Shown piece by piece: positions 36,420-45,964 of a DNA stretch of 64,000 nt. The stretch is from Thiohalomonas denitrificans. GTDB lineage: Bacteria > Pseudomonadota > Gammaproteobacteria > Thiohalomonadales > Thiohalomonadaceae. The DNA lies in contig NZ_FMWD01000005.1 of the NCBI RefSeq assembly GCF_900102855.1, positions 169,203-233,202 of the forward strand, given 5' to 3'. Each line of letters begins with the position of its first letter. Positions within the stretch are counted from its first letter, which is position 1. The translations under genes and the position numbers were made by a program. The notes under the pieces were generated by a model. It had not been told where the DNA came from and ran no database searches. It saw nothing but the letters and a program-made list of their open reading frames with translations.

Positions 36420-37047
36420 CACAGTTCACCTTGTTTAGGTAGTGTCCGGACATCAGTAGTTCCCGGCGAAGAAGAACGAATCGCTTCGTCCCTGCCGGCG
36501 CATCGCAGTCCCCGTAGCTGTCAGCTGTTCATCCGGGCAGACGCCTGAGGACAGGAGATGTCGTCACAAGGGGACTTTTTCAACCCTTCCAGACAATCTC
36601 GCACCCGCCCGCTAAAGAATATTGAACCGGGAACAATACCTGCTGACAAGTGCCTAAAAAAAGCGGAAACTACTGAAGGTATCCCTCGGGATGGACTTAA
36701 GCTACTAACATTCCACATGATTTTGCGAATGCATATAGTTGATTTAATTAGCTATTCAGAAAATTCATAGATAATGAAACGGCAACAGCGTTATTTTTTA
36801 TATATCCCATTTAGGATAGCTTATATCGCCCCCTCACCCCCCCATCGTGAGGATATTGCACTTCATTAGGAACCTCTAAACTTTGGCCTCAATTGATAGT
36901 AGGACTTCCTGCATCAATAACGTCTTTAGGAATATGCAGGGTTTCGTGAGCAGTACCTGCAGCCTGGACCTGGCCTAGCCGAAAGCGACTCAGGCGAATC
37001 CGGGAGGCCAGAAACCCAAGTTGAAGACTGTACGGGAGAAGAAACCG
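36420..37047. promoter_or_regulatory. Intergenic region between the Cas6-like operon and dsrA
   Basis: Divergent control region with no convincing gene. The part next to the minus-strand operon carries the perfect 10-bp palindrome TGTCCGGACA (36443-36452). The part at about 36700-36830 is strongly AT-rich (ATAGTTGATTTAATTAGC, TTATTTTTTATATATCCC) against a GC-rich background, as expected of the dsr promoter zone. I cannot assign -35 and -10 boxes with confidence. An open frame at 36558-36770 has no ribosome site and odd composition. Confidence 0.5.
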
Positions 37048-38301
37048 ATGGCGAAAAAATTGCAAGATACACCGATGCTCGACCAGCTGGAAAGCGGTCC
37101 ATGGCCGAGCTTCATCACCGGACTGAAACGTCTGGCGAATGACGGTAAGGAATACTCCGATATGGTCGTCGACCTGCTCGGACAGCTGGAAACCTCCTAC
37201 CAGACCAAAAAAGGTTACTGGAAGGGCGGTACCGTCGGTGTAATCGGTTATGGCGGCGGCGTTATCCCCCGCTTCACCGAATTGCTGGACGAAAGCAAAA
37301 AACCGATGTTCCCGGCCGCGGCCGAGTTCCATACCCTGCGTATCATGCCGCCCCCGGGCATGCACTATGATACCGCCACGATTCGCAAGTTCTGCGACAT
37401 CTGGGAGCAGTACGGCTCCGGCCTTATCGCCTTCCACGGCCAGTCCGGCGACATCATGTTCCAGGGCTGCACCACCGATAACGTCCAGCCCGCCTTCGAC
37501 GCACTCAACGAAATGGGCTTCGATCTGGGCGGTGCCGGTCCGGCTGTCCGTACCGGTATGTCCTGCGTCGGCGCCGCACGTTGCGAGCACTCCTGCACTG
37601 ATGAAGGCCGTGCCATGCGCATGCTGGTCAACGCCTTCCTGGACGACATGCATCGTCCAGCTCTGCCCTACAAGTTCAAGTTCAAGGTCTCCGGTTGCGG
37701 TAACGACTGCATGAACTCCATTCAGCGTGCCGACATGTCCATGATCGGTACCTGGCGCGATGACATGAAAGTCGACCAGGGCGAGTTCAAGAACTATGTC
37801 GAGACCAAGGGTCGCAAGTGGATCGTCGACAACGTCATCACCCGTTGCCCCACCCAGGCGCTGTCCCTGAACGAAGACGACACCCTCGATGTCAAGAACT
37901 CGGACTGCGTTCGTTGCATGCACTGCATCAACGTCCTCACCAAGGCGCTCTCTCCCGGTGACGACAAAGGCATCAGCATCCTGGTCGGCGGCAAGCGTAC
38001 CCTGAAGATCGGTGATCTGATGGGCACCGTTATCGTGCCGTTCATGAAGCTCGATACCGACGAAGATTACGAGAAGCTGGAAGAACTGGCCGGAGAGATG
38101 ATCGACTTCTTCGCCGAAAACGCTCTGGAGCACGAGCGTACCGGTGAAATGATTGAGCGTATCGGCCTGATCAACTTCCTCGAAGGCATCGGTCTCGATG
38201 TCGATCCGAACATGGTTACCCAGCCGCGTTCGAACCCGTACATCCGCATGGATGGCTGGGACGAGGAAGCCAAAAAATGGTTCGAGCGTAAGGCCGGCTG
38301 A
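37048..38301 (+). CDS. dsrA: Reverse-type dissimilatory sulfite reductase alpha subunit
   Basis: 417 residues. With DsrB it forms the siroheme [4Fe-4S] enzyme that oxidises reduced sulfur delivered as DsrC persulfide to sulfite in the cytoplasm. N-terminal TPMLDQLESGPWPSF is typical. Siroheme/cluster cysteines are in SCVGAARCEHSC and VSGCGNDCMNS. An inserted ferredoxin domain carries NSDCVRCMHCINVL. ATG at 37048 follows GGGAGAAG. First gene of the dsr run. Confidence 0.97.
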   Translation: MAKKLQDTPMLDQLESGPWPSFITGLKRLANDGKEYSDMVVDLLGQLETSYQTKKGYWKGGTVGVIGYGGGVIPRFTELLDESKKPMFPAAAEFHTLRIMPPPGMHYDTATIRKFCDIWEQYGSGLIAFHGQSGDIMFQGCTTDNVQPAFDALNEMGFDLGGAGPAVRTGMSCVGAARCEHSCTDEGRAMRMLVNAFLDDMHRPALPYKFKFKVSGCGNDCMNSIQRADMSMIGTWRDDMKVDQGEFKNYVETKGRKWIVDNVITRCPTQALSLNEDDTLDVKNSDCVRCMHCINVLTKALSPGDDKGISILVGGKRTLKIGDLMGTVIVPFMKLDTDEDYEKLEELAGEMIDFFAENALEHERTGEMIERIGLINFLEGIGLDVDPNMVTQPRSNPYIRMDGWDEEAKKWFERKAG

Positions 38302-38387
38302 GCGCAAACGCCTCGACTTGAATGGATAGCGGAACGGTCCTCCGGACCTTCCGCCCAGAGACAAAGAACTGATCACTGGAGGTAAAG

Positions 38388-39458
38388 ATGAACGCACCTC
38401 GCATGCCCATTGAGAGTGGTGTACCGGATCCGTTTCCGTACATGCACCCGACCCTGAAGGCCAACTACGGCCAGTGGGCCTGGCACGACCGCCCGCGTCC
38501 GGGTGTTCTGCACCACGTCGCCAAAGGCGGCGACCAGGTCTGGACCGTTCGCGCTGGTACCCAGCGTCAGATGGATGTTCATACCATCCGTAAGCTGATG
38601 GACATCGCCGACGAGTTCGCCGACGGCTACGTCCGCTTCACCATTCGCTCCAACATCGAATATATGGTGTCTGACGAGTCCAGGGTGAACCCCCTGATCG
38701 AGAAGCTGGAGTCTGAAGGCTTCCCCATCGGTGGCACCGGCAACTCCATTTCGATGATTTCCCACACCCAGGGCTTCCTGCACTGCGACATCCCGGGCAC
38801 CGACGCCTCGGGTGCTGTCAAGGCCCTGATGGATGAACTTCATCACGATTTCACCCACGAGGAAATGCCGAACCGCGTGCGCATGACCACCTCCTGCTGC
38901 CAGATCAACTGCGGCGGCCAGGGTGACATCGCCATCAACATCCAGCACACCAAGCCGCCCAAGATCAACCATGACCTGGTGGCCAACGTGTGTGAGCGCC
39001 CATCGGTTGTGGCTCGTTGCCCGGTTGCGGCTATTCGCCCGGCCATGGTCAACGGCAAGCCGTCTCTCGAGGTCGACGAGAAGAAGTGTGTCGCCTGCGG
39101 CGCCTGCTTCCCGCCCTGCCCGCCGATGCAGATCAACGATCCGGAGCACTCCAAGCTGGCCATCTGGGTCGGTGGCAAGAACTCCAACGCCCGTAGCAAG
39201 CCGACCTTCCACAAGCTGGTCGCTGCCGGCCTGCCGAACAATCCGCCGCGCTGGCCTGAAGTTGCCGAGGTCGTGAAGAACATCCTCAAGGCTTACAAGG
39301 AAGACGCGAAAGATTACGAGCGCATGGGCGAGTGGGCAGAGCGTATCGGTTGGCCCCGTTTCTTCGAGAAGACCGGCCTGCCGTTCACCAAGTACCACAT
39401 CGACAACTGGCGCGGTGGTCGCGTTAACCTGAACGCGTCTGCTCACATCCGCTTCTAA
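38388..39458 (+). CDS. dsrB: Reverse-type dissimilatory sulfite reductase beta subunit
   Basis: 356 residues. Partner of DsrA. Cluster motifs TTSCCQINCGGQGDIAINIQHTKPPKINHD, and a ferredoxin domain with KKCVACGACFPPCPPMQIND. N-terminal substrate-side blocks GTQRQMDVHTIRKLMDIADEFADGYVRFTIRSNIEYM are present. The ribosome site GGAGG lies 4 bp before the ATG. 86 bp after dsrA. Confidence 0.97.
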   Translation: MNAPRMPIESGVPDPFPYMHPTLKANYGQWAWHDRPRPGVLHHVAKGGDQVWTVRAGTQRQMDVHTIRKLMDIADEFADGYVRFTIRSNIEYMVSDESRVNPLIEKLESEGFPIGGTGNSISMISHTQGFLHCDIPGTDASGAVKALMDELHHDFTHEEMPNRVRMTTSCCQINCGGQGDIAINIQHTKPPKINHDLVANVCERPSVVARCPVAAIRPAMVNGKPSLEVDEKKCVACGACFPPCPPMQINDPEHSKLAIWVGGKNSNARSKPTFHKLVAAGLPNNPPRWPEVAEVVKNILKAYKEDAKDYERMGEWAERIGWPRFFEKTGLPFTKYHIDNWRGGRVNLNASAHIRF

Positions 39459-39492
39459 GAACGGTTCAAAGCAAAAAGAAAGGGTTGAGCTA

Positions 39493-39885
39493 ATGAAGTT
39501 CACGGTACAAGTCAACGAAGGACCCTATCAGCACCAGGCGTCCGACAGCGCGTACCTGTTCACAAAGGCTGCTCTGGAGAAGGGACACGAGATCTATCGT
39601 GTCTTCTTCTACCACGACGGCGTGAACAACGGCACTCGTCTGACAACGCCTCCGCAGGATGATCGGAACATCGTCAATCGTTGGAGTGAACTTGCCGAAC
39701 AGCACAACCTCGATCTGGTTATCTGCGTTGCCGCGGCCCAGCGCCGCGGCATCGCCGACGCCGACGAGGCGAAACGCAACGGCAAAGACGCTGACAACAT
39801 CGCCCCGGGCTTCCGCATTTCGGGCCTGGGCCAGCTCATCGAAGGCGGCATCCAGTCCGATCGGCTGGTCGTGTTTGGTGACTAA
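39493..39885 (+). CDS. dsrE: Sulfurtransferase subunit DsrE
   Basis: 130 residues. Part of the hexameric DsrE2F2H2 complex that hands sulfane sulfur to DsrC, homologous to TusD. The active cysteine is in LDLVICVAAAQRRGI (about residue 78), followed by PGFRISGLGQLIEGGIQSDRLVVFG. Normal length. Confidence 0.96.
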   Translation: MKFTVQVNEGPYQHQASDSAYLFTKAALEKGHEIYRVFFYHDGVNNGTRLTTPPQDDRNIVNRWSELAEQHNLDLVICVAAAQRRGIADADEAKRNGKDADNIAPGFRISGLGQLIEGGIQSDRLVVFGD

Positions 39886-39902
39886 CGATTGGGGGTGAGA
39901 CG

Positions 39903-40286
39903 ATGAGTGAAGAAATGATGGGGGGAGAGGTAAAGAAGTTCCTGTACATGAACCGCAAGGCTCCGTACGGAACGGTTTACGCCCTCGAATCCCTGGAAGT
40001 GGTTCTGATCGGTGCCGCTTTCGAGCAGGACGTCACCCTGGTATTCCTGGATGACGGTGTTTACCAGCTCACCAAAGGTCAGGACAACAGCGATTCGGAA
40101 ATGAAGAACTTCTCTCCGACCTATCGCGCTCTGGAGATGTACGACGTGGAAAAGCTCTATGTCGGCAAAGAATCTCTGGAAATGCGTGGTCTGACCGAAG
40201 AAGACCTGTTGGTGGATGTCGAGGTGAAAACCGCCGACGAGATCCGCGACCTGATGGAAGAGATGGACGTCGTCCTTAGCTTCTAA
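39903..40286 (+). CDS. dsrF: Sulfurtransferase subunit DsrF
   Basis: 127 residues, TusC-like subunit of DsrEFH. KKFLYMNRKAPYGTVYALESLEVVLIGAAFEQDVTLVFLDDGVYQLTKGQ matches the family; there are no cysteines, as usual for DsrF. GGGGTGAG ribosome site. 17 bp after dsrE. Confidence 0.95.
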   Translation: MSEEMMGGEVKKFLYMNRKAPYGTVYALESLEVVLIGAAFEQDVTLVFLDDGVYQLTKGQDNSDSEMKNFSPTYRALEMYDVEKLYVGKESLEMRGLTEEDLLVDVEVKTADEIRDLMEEMDVVLSF

Positions 40287-40300
40287 CCGGGGGAAGAGAA

Positions 40301-40600
40301 ATGTTACATACCGTCAACAAGTCGCCGTTCGAGAAGAACAGTCTGGACACCTGCCTGGCTCACGCCAAAGAAGGTAGCGCCATTCTGCTGATCGAGGACG
40401 GCGTGTACGGCGCCACGAAAGGCACTGCCGTATCCGAAAAAGTGCAGGAAGCAATGAGCAAGTTCACCGTTTATGCCCTTGAGCCCGACGTCAAACTGCG
40501 TGGCGTTGCCAACAAGGTGATGGACGGCGTGAAATTGGTGGATTACGCGGGTTTTGTCGACCTTGCCGTCGAGAACGACAAGGTACAGGCCTGGCTGTAA
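40301..40600 (+). CDS. dsrH: Sulfurtransferase subunit DsrH
   Basis: 99 residues, TusB-like subunit. The conserved Cys is in LDTCLAHAKEGSAILLIEDGVYGAT near residue 18. The C-terminal VKLVDYAGFVDLAVENDKVQAWL is typical. 14 bp after dsrF, GGGGGAAG ribosome site. Confidence 0.95.
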   Translation: MLHTVNKSPFEKNSLDTCLAHAKEGSAILLIEDGVYGATKGTAVSEKVQEAMSKFTVYALEPDVKLRGVANKVMDGVKLVDYAGFVDLAVENDKVQAWL

Positions 40601-40645
40601 TTTGGTGTAAACCCACTACGAATCAATCTCAAAGGAGATAGTGTC

Positions 40646-40981
40646 ATGGCTACGATGGACGTTGCAGGTAATAGCGTTGAAGTTGACGAGGAAGGCTACC
40701 TCACCAACATCAATGACTGGGATAAGGATGTGGCTATTGAGTTGGCCAAGTCCGAGAACCTTGAAATGACCGAATCTCACTGGGAAGTTATCGAATTCCT
40801 GCGTGAGTACTACCAAGAGTACCAGATTGCTCCGGCAGTCCGCGTACTGACCAAAGCCATTGGCAAAAAGCTTGGGCCAGAGAAAGGCAACAGCAAGTAT
40901 CTCTACGAACTGTTCCCGTACGGCCCGGCCAAGCAGGCCTGCAAGATCGCTGGTCTGCCGAAGCCGACCGGCTGCATTTAA
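40646..40981 (+). CDS. dsrC: Sulfur carrier DsrC
   Basis: 111 residues. Accepts sulfur from DsrEFH and presents it to DsrAB; the resulting trisulfide/disulfide is processed by DsrMKJOP. Both redox cysteines are present in the C-terminal arm KQACKIAGLPKPTGCI (second last and 11 residues before). AAGGAGA ribosome site. It is followed by a strong hairpin before dsrM, consistent with extra stability or a separate level of this abundant mRNA segment. Confidence 0.97.
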   Translation: MATMDVAGNSVEVDEEGYLTNINDWDKDVAIELAKSENLEMTESHWEVIEFLREYYQEYQIAPAVRVLTKAIGKKLGPEKGNSKYLYELFPYGPAKQACKIAGLPKPTGCI

Positions 40982-40990
40982 GTCAGGATC

Positions 40991-41014
40991 GGGGAGGCCC
41001 CTGGAGGCCTCCCC
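40991..41014 (+). promoter_or_regulatory. Perfect hairpin between dsrC and dsrM
   Basis: GGGGAGGCC, six-base loop, GGCCTCCCC: a 9-bp perfect stem 9 bp after the dsrC stop. No run of T follows, so it is more likely an mRNA-stabilising or processing hairpin, or a partial terminator, than a full stop. Confidence 0.7.
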
Positions 41015-41047
41015 ACCCCTACTGTCCGTAGTTCGGAGGGTCGATTG

Positions 41048-41773
41048 ATGGCAGGGCTTTTTTATGCCGCACTGTTTTATTTCGCGACGGCGTTTTTCGT
41101 TGGCGGTCTCGCCTACAAAATCTACAAATATGCGAAAACGCCGGCGCCCCTGAAGATTCCGACCACACCCGCCCCGACAACCAAGAGCGGCGTGGTGGCA
41201 CGCATGGCTCGCGAGGTCGTCTTCTTCGAAAGCCTGTTCAAGGGCAACAAATGGATCTGGCTGTTCGGCTGGATGTTCCATGTAGGGCTGGCATTGGTGC
41301 TGCTGCGCCATCTGCGCTACTTCATGGATCCTATCCCGGGCGTAATCGTCTTTATTCAGCCGTTCGGCATGTATGCGGGTTTCGCCATGGCGATTGGGCT
41401 GCTCGGCCTGTGGGGCCGCCGCCTGGTTGTTGACCGCATTCGCTATATTACAAACCCTTCGGACCACCTGATGCTTGCACTGCTGGTGGCCATTGGTGGA
41501 AGTGGTCTGATGATGAAGTTCGTGGCTCATACCGACATTATCGCCGTCAAGACCTTCTTCCTGGGACTGATGAGCTTCAGTCTGCAGCCGTTGCCGACAG
41601 ACCCGCTTCTGTTGATCCATCTGGCCCTGGTCGCCGTACTGATGATCATCTTCCCGATCAGCAAGCTACTGCACGCGCCGGGCGTATTCTTTAGCCCGAC
41701 CCGTAATCAGGTCGATAACCCGCGCGAGCGTCGGCACGTGGCCCCCTGGGCTGCTGAGCTGGACAAGTCGTAA
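41048..41773 (+). CDS. dsrM: DsrM, NarI-like membrane cytochrome b
   Basis: 241 residues with about five membrane helices (FYAALFYFATAFFVGGLAY, LFGWMFHVGLALVLLRHL, FGMYAGFAMAIGLLGLWG, LMLALLVAIGGSGLMMKF, LLIHLALVAVLMIIFPISKLLHA). Conserved histidines in helices bind haem b. Part of the DsrMKJOP complex that exchanges electrons with quinone. GGAGGG 6-8 bp before the ATG at 41048. Confidence 0.95.
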   Translation: MAGLFYAALFYFATAFFVGGLAYKIYKYAKTPAPLKIPTTPAPTTKSGVVARMAREVVFFESLFKGNKWIWLFGWMFHVGLALVLLRHLRYFMDPIPGVIVFIQPFGMYAGFAMAIGLLGLWGRRLVVDRIRYITNPSDHLMLALLVAIGGSGLMMKFVAHTDIIAVKTFFLGLMSFSLQPLPTDPLLLIHLALVAVLMIIFPISKLLHAPGVFFSPTRNQVDNPRERRHVAPWAAELDKS

Positions 41774-41800
41774 TCGGACGAAAGAACGAGGAGAATCTGC

Positions 41801-43408
41801 GTGGCCGCTGATTTCCAGACACCGGAATTTAGGGAATACCCCGCTGTTCCCAACAAGCTGGTTCCCGACGCAACGGCGCACCTGAAGCCGTTCGTCGCCA
41901 AGCCGGATCACAACGAGAAGCTCGGCTTCCCGGGCGAACTGGTGGACGACTGGCACGATAAGGCCATCGAGAAGATGGGCGACCTGCTGGGCAAGTACCG
42001 CGGCCTGCAGGTTTTCCTGGATGCCTGCGTCAAATGTGGTTCGTGTACCGACAAATGCCATTACTACCAGGGTACGTCGGACCCGAAAAACATGCCCGTA
42101 GCGCGCCAGGATCTGCTGCGTAGCGTCTATCGTCGCCACTTCACCTTTGCCGGGAAGTACTTCCCCAAACTGGTGGGTGCCCGGGAACTGGACAGAGAGG
42201 TGCTGGACGAGTGGTACAGCTACTTCCACCAGTGCTCGCAATGCCGTCGCTGCTCGGTGTTCTGTCCTTATGGTATCGACACCGCCGAGATCTCCATGGC
42301 CGCCCGCGAGATCCTGGATACCATCGGCTACGGCCAGAAGTACTGCAACGAGATTCTCGGCAAGGTACAGACGGTCGGTAACAATCTCGGTCTCCCTGGT
42401 CCGGCCCTCAAGGCCACCATGGCAGAATTCGAAGAGGAGATGGAAGACGATACCGGTCTGCCGATCAAGTTGCCGATTGACGTCGAAGGCGCCGACGTGC
42501 TGCTCATCACGCCCTCTGCGGACTTCTTTGCCGAGCCTCACATCGATGGTCTGATGGGGTACGCCAAGGTCTTCCACGAGGCGGGGATCAGCTGGACGCT
42601 CTCCTCGTATGCAGCCGAAGCAGCCAATTTCTCCATGTTTATCGGCTCCTACTCCAACATGAAGGTGGTGGCCGAGCGTATCCGCAAAGCGGCACTGGAT
42701 CTCGGGGTCAAACGCATCATGGTCGGCGAGTGCGGCCACGCCTGGCGTGTCGCCTACAGCTTCTGGAATACCGTTGCCGGCGTCGGCTCGGGTGCCGCGG
42801 AAGATGACGAATACGGCCAGAAACTGCAGAAGCAGCTGGATCACCGCTATCCGATCCCTCAGCACATCTGTGAGTTCACCTACGGCCTCCTGCAGGAAGG
42901 GAAACTGCGACTTGATCCGGCCGCCAACGACCACAGGACCGTTACCTTCCACGACTCCTGTAACGTGGCGCGTGCGTCGAGGATGGGTGACAAGCCCGGA
43001 GGCCAGTTCGATATTCCGCGCGCCCTGCTCAAGGCGGCGTGCAACAACTACGTCGACATGGATCCCGATACCATTCGTGAGGTGACCTACTGCTGCGGTG
43101 GCGGCGGCGGTCTGCTGACCGATGACCTCATGGAGATCCGCGTCAAGGGTGCCCTCCCCCGTATGGAGGCACTCAAGGATGTGATGCAAAACCAGGGTGT
43201 GACCAACATGGCGGCCATCTGCGCCATCTGTAAGGCCCAGTTTGCCAAGGTCATGCCCTATTTCGACATCCCGATGGATACCATTCTCTCCACACATCAA
43301 ATCGTGGGTGATGCACTGGTTATGTCGGGTTCGACGCAGGAAACGGCACTCGATGGCGGAGACGACTCTTCGGAAAAAGCCGAAGGGACCGTCGAGGCTA
43401 CCCAGTAA
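41801..43408 (+). CDS. dsrK: DsrK, HdrD-like iron-sulfur subunit
   Basis: 535 residues. Cytoplasmic catalytic subunit of DsrMKJOP, proposed to act on the DsrC disulfide or trisulfide. Two ferredoxin-type motifs: CVKCGSCTDKCHYYQG and CSQCRRCSVFCPYGID. Two cysteine-rich CCG-type regions: CGHAWR...CNVARASRMG and CCGGGGGLLTDD with CAICKAQF, the noncubane cluster ligands. GTG start with GAGGAG upstream. Confidence 0.95.
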   Translation: MAADFQTPEFREYPAVPNKLVPDATAHLKPFVAKPDHNEKLGFPGELVDDWHDKAIEKMGDLLGKYRGLQVFLDACVKCGSCTDKCHYYQGTSDPKNMPVARQDLLRSVYRRHFTFAGKYFPKLVGARELDREVLDEWYSYFHQCSQCRRCSVFCPYGIDTAEISMAAREILDTIGYGQKYCNEILGKVQTVGNNLGLPGPALKATMAEFEEEMEDDTGLPIKLPIDVEGADVLLITPSADFFAEPHIDGLMGYAKVFHEAGISWTLSSYAAEAANFSMFIGSYSNMKVVAERIRKAALDLGVKRIMVGECGHAWRVAYSFWNTVAGVGSGAAEDDEYGQKLQKQLDHRYPIPQHICEFTYGLLQEGKLRLDPAANDHRTVTFHDSCNVARASRMGDKPGGQFDIPRALLKAACNNYVDMDPDTIREVTYCCGGGGGLLTDDLMEIRVKGALPRMEALKDVMQNQGVTNMAAICAICKAQFAKVMPYFDIPMDTILSTHQIVGDALVMSGSTQETALDGGDDSSEKAEGTVEATQ

Positions 43409-43482
43409 CGAACAACCAAAACGACGGGCTTCGCGCCAGGTATTCACCTGCGAAGCTAGGTTAATGGCATAGGAGACTAGAC

Positions 43483-45456
43483 ATGGCGACTTCTAGTGAC
43501 GATATGAAAAAAGATTTTACCTACCGCCGCTACCAGGACGGTGACGACAAACATGGGCCGTTGAACCAGGAGATCTTCCAAGCAAGCTGGACTCACAAGT
43601 GCCCGACCTACGTTCACCGGACCCCGCCGTGCCAGGGCAGTTGCCCCTCCGGCCACGACGTTCGCGGCTGGCTGGATATCGTCCGCGGCATCGAGAAGCC
43701 TGCCGGCGAAATGACGATGCCGGAGTATGCATTCCGTCGTAACACCGATGCCAACCCGTTTCCCTCCATCATGGGTCGTGTCTGCCCCGCCCCCTGTGAG
43801 GATGGCTGCAACCGCAACATGGTTGAAGATCACGTCGGTATCAATTCGGTCGAACAGTACATTGGCGATACGGCGCTGAGAGAAGGGTACAAATTCGAAG
43901 TCGGGGAAGACACCGGCAAGAAGATCGCCGTCATCGGCGGCGGCCCGGCCGGACTCGCCGCGGCCTACCAGCTGCGTCGCAAGGGTCACGCCGTGACCAT
44001 CTTCGAAGCCTATGACCTGCTCGGCGGCATGATGCGCTACGGCATCCCCGGCTACCGTACTCCGCGTGATGTCCTTGATGGTGAAATCAACCGTATCGTC
44101 GAGATGGGTGTCGAAGTGAAGACCGGCACCAAAATCGGTGTGGACGTCAAGCTGGATGATGTCGAGAAAGAGTACGATGCCGTTCTGTTCGCCATGGGCG
44201 CCCAGTCGGGCCGTCCGCTGCCGATCCCCGGTGCCGATGCCGTCAACTGCATCAGCGGCGTCGCCTTCCTGGCTGCCTTCAACGAAGACCGCCTGAAGGC
44301 TGTATCCGGCCGGGTCGTGGTCATTGGTGGTGGTGATACCTCCATCGACGTGGCATCTGTCGCCCGCCGTCTGGGTCATATCTCGGTCGAGAACGAAAAA
44401 GATCGCCCGGAGCACGTCATCATCAACCAGACCGCTCACGATGCGGCCATGGTGGCGAACCGCACCGGTGCGGATGTCATGCTGATCTCCCGCTCTCCGG
44501 TCGAGAAAATGCCGGCTGCCGAGCATGAAATCGAGGATGCCACCCGCGAAGGTGTCAGCATTCGCGGTCAATTGAACCCGGCCGAAGTCATCAAGGGTGA
44601 GGACGGCCGCGCCAAGGCGCTGCGGGTCCAGAAACTGGAAGCCGATGGGAAAACCCCCATTGAAGGTGAATTCGAGGACATCGAAGCCGAACTCATCGTC
44701 GCTGCCATTGGTCAGACCGGTGACTGGGAAGGCATGGAAGGCCTCGCCAACGATCACGGCCTGATGGACGCGGACAAGCACTTCCAGGTTCCGAACAAGC
44801 CGGGCTACTTCGTTTGCGGCGATATCGTGCGTCCGCACCTGCTGACCACTGCCATCGGCCAGGCCTCCATCGCCTGCGAGAGCATCGATCACTATCTGAA
44901 ACATGAGCAGCTGGTGAAACGTCCGAGGGTGGACGTGCATCACTTCGATCTCATGAACAAGCTGATGGAAACGGGTCTGCAGCCGGAGCACTTCCAGGCC
45001 GAGCCGAAAACCGACCTCACCACCAAGGATATTGATGTCGGCCTGCGCGGTACCTCCGAAGCCGGATACGCGGTACATAACTACGAAGACCGCTCGCAGA
45101 ACGAAATCATCCCGGCCGATGAGCTCTTCCTGGGACACTTCGACTATACGCCGCGGCACAAGCGCAAGAGCATCGAGGTTACCTCCGAGGAGGTTCTCGG
45201 TCACTTCGAAGAGCGTCTCCAGCCGTTGGCCGAAGAGGAAGCGATCGACGAAGCCAAGCGCTGCATGAGCTGCGGCATGTGCTTCGAGTGCGATAACTGT
45301 GTGGTGTTCTGTCCGCAGGAAGCCGTCAAGAAGGTGCCGGCCAACCAGCGCACCATGGGTCGCTACGTCTATACCGACTACGACAAGTGCATCGGTTGCC
45401 ATATCTGCGCCGACGTCTGCCCGACCGGCTACATCGATATGGGCATGGGTGAATAA
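43483..45456 (+). CDS. dsrL: DsrL, NAD(P)H-dependent iron-sulfur flavoprotein
   Basis: 657 residues, related to glutamate synthase small subunit with a C-terminal ferredoxin. N-terminal cluster region (CPAPCEDGCNR), FAD motif VIGGGPAGLAAAYQLRRKGHAVTIFEA, NAD(P) motif VVVIGGGDTSIDVASVARRLG, and at the end CMSCGMCFECDNCVVFCP and CIGCHICADVCPTGYI. It links DsrAB electrons to NAD(P). GGAG ribosome site; 74 bp after dsrK. Confidence 0.96.
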   Translation: MATSSDDMKKDFTYRRYQDGDDKHGPLNQEIFQASWTHKCPTYVHRTPPCQGSCPSGHDVRGWLDIVRGIEKPAGEMTMPEYAFRRNTDANPFPSIMGRVCPAPCEDGCNRNMVEDHVGINSVEQYIGDTALREGYKFEVGEDTGKKIAVIGGGPAGLAAAYQLRRKGHAVTIFEAYDLLGGMMRYGIPGYRTPRDVLDGEINRIVEMGVEVKTGTKIGVDVKLDDVEKEYDAVLFAMGAQSGRPLPIPGADAVNCISGVAFLAAFNEDRLKAVSGRVVVIGGGDTSIDVASVARRLGHISVENEKDRPEHVIINQTAHDAAMVANRTGADVMLISRSPVEKMPAAEHEIEDATREGVSIRGQLNPAEVIKGEDGRAKALRVQKLEADGKTPIEGEFEDIEAELIVAAIGQTGDWEGMEGLANDHGLMDADKHFQVPNKPGYFVCGDIVRPHLLTTAIGQASIACESIDHYLKHEQLVKRPRVDVHHFDLMNKLMETGLQPEHFQAEPKTDLTTKDIDVGLRGTSEAGYAVHNYEDRSQNEIIPADELFLGHFDYTPRHKRKSIEVTSEEVLGHFEERLQPLAEEEAIDEAKRCMSCGMCFECDNCVVFCPQEAVKKVPANQRTMGRYVYTDYDKCIGCHICADVCPTGYIDMGMGE

Positions 45457-45466
45457 GAGGGTCATC

Positions 45467-45964
45467 ATGCGTATCAGCAAGCTTCTGCAGATGGTGCCCG
45501 CCGTGCTGGCGCTGACCTTGTCAGCGTCCGCCCTGGCGGGTGATGGGGCCGGGCCGAAGGTGCCGAAGGCGGTCAAGGGCGAGGAGTGCGTTGAGCCCAC
45601 GTCCGACATGCGCCGTAACCATATGGACTATCTCGACCACCACCGCGATGAGGCTCTGCGAGAAGGGATTCGCACCAAGCAGTACAGCCTCAAACAGTGC
45701 CTGGAGTGTCATGTAGCGCCCGAGGATAGCCCTCAGGCGCCACAGGATAGCGGCGAGCACTTCTGCATGGCCTGCCACGAATACACCGGCGTGACCATTG
45801 ATTGTTTCCAATGCCACGCGACCCAGCCCAAGGAAACGACCAGTTTTCATCCACTTGTCACCCCGGGCATGAAGGCGATCAAGGGCGTAGCGGAAAGCTC
45901 CGGCGAGCTGCTCAACAAGTTCGCCGAAAGCCACGCCAAGAAGAGGACAGGTGCAATTCAATGA
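45467..45964 (+). CDS. dsrJ: DsrJ, periplasmic triheme cytochrome c
   Basis: 165 residues. Signal peptide (QMVPAVLALTLSASALAG), then three haem-binding motifs CLECH, CMACH and CFQCH. Periplasmic subunit of DsrMKJOP, anchored by its uncleaved signal in A. vinosum. The frame extends upstream into dsrL, but ATG 45467 after GAGGGTC, 10 bp past the dsrL stop, is the sensible start. The stop overlaps dsrO (ATGA). Confidence 0.95.
   Translation: MRISKLLQMVPAVLALTLSASALAGDGAGPKVPKAVKGEECVEPTSDMRRNHMDYLDHHRDEALREGIRTKQYSLKQCLECHVAPEDSPQAPQDSGEHFCMACHEYTGVTIDCFQCHATQPKETTSFHPLVTPGMKAIKGVAESSGELLNKFAESHAKKRTGAIQ

Noticed and set aside
36558-36770. 70-codon frame upstream of dsrA
   Set aside because: No ribosome site, lies across the AT-rich control region, composition unlike neighbouring genes.
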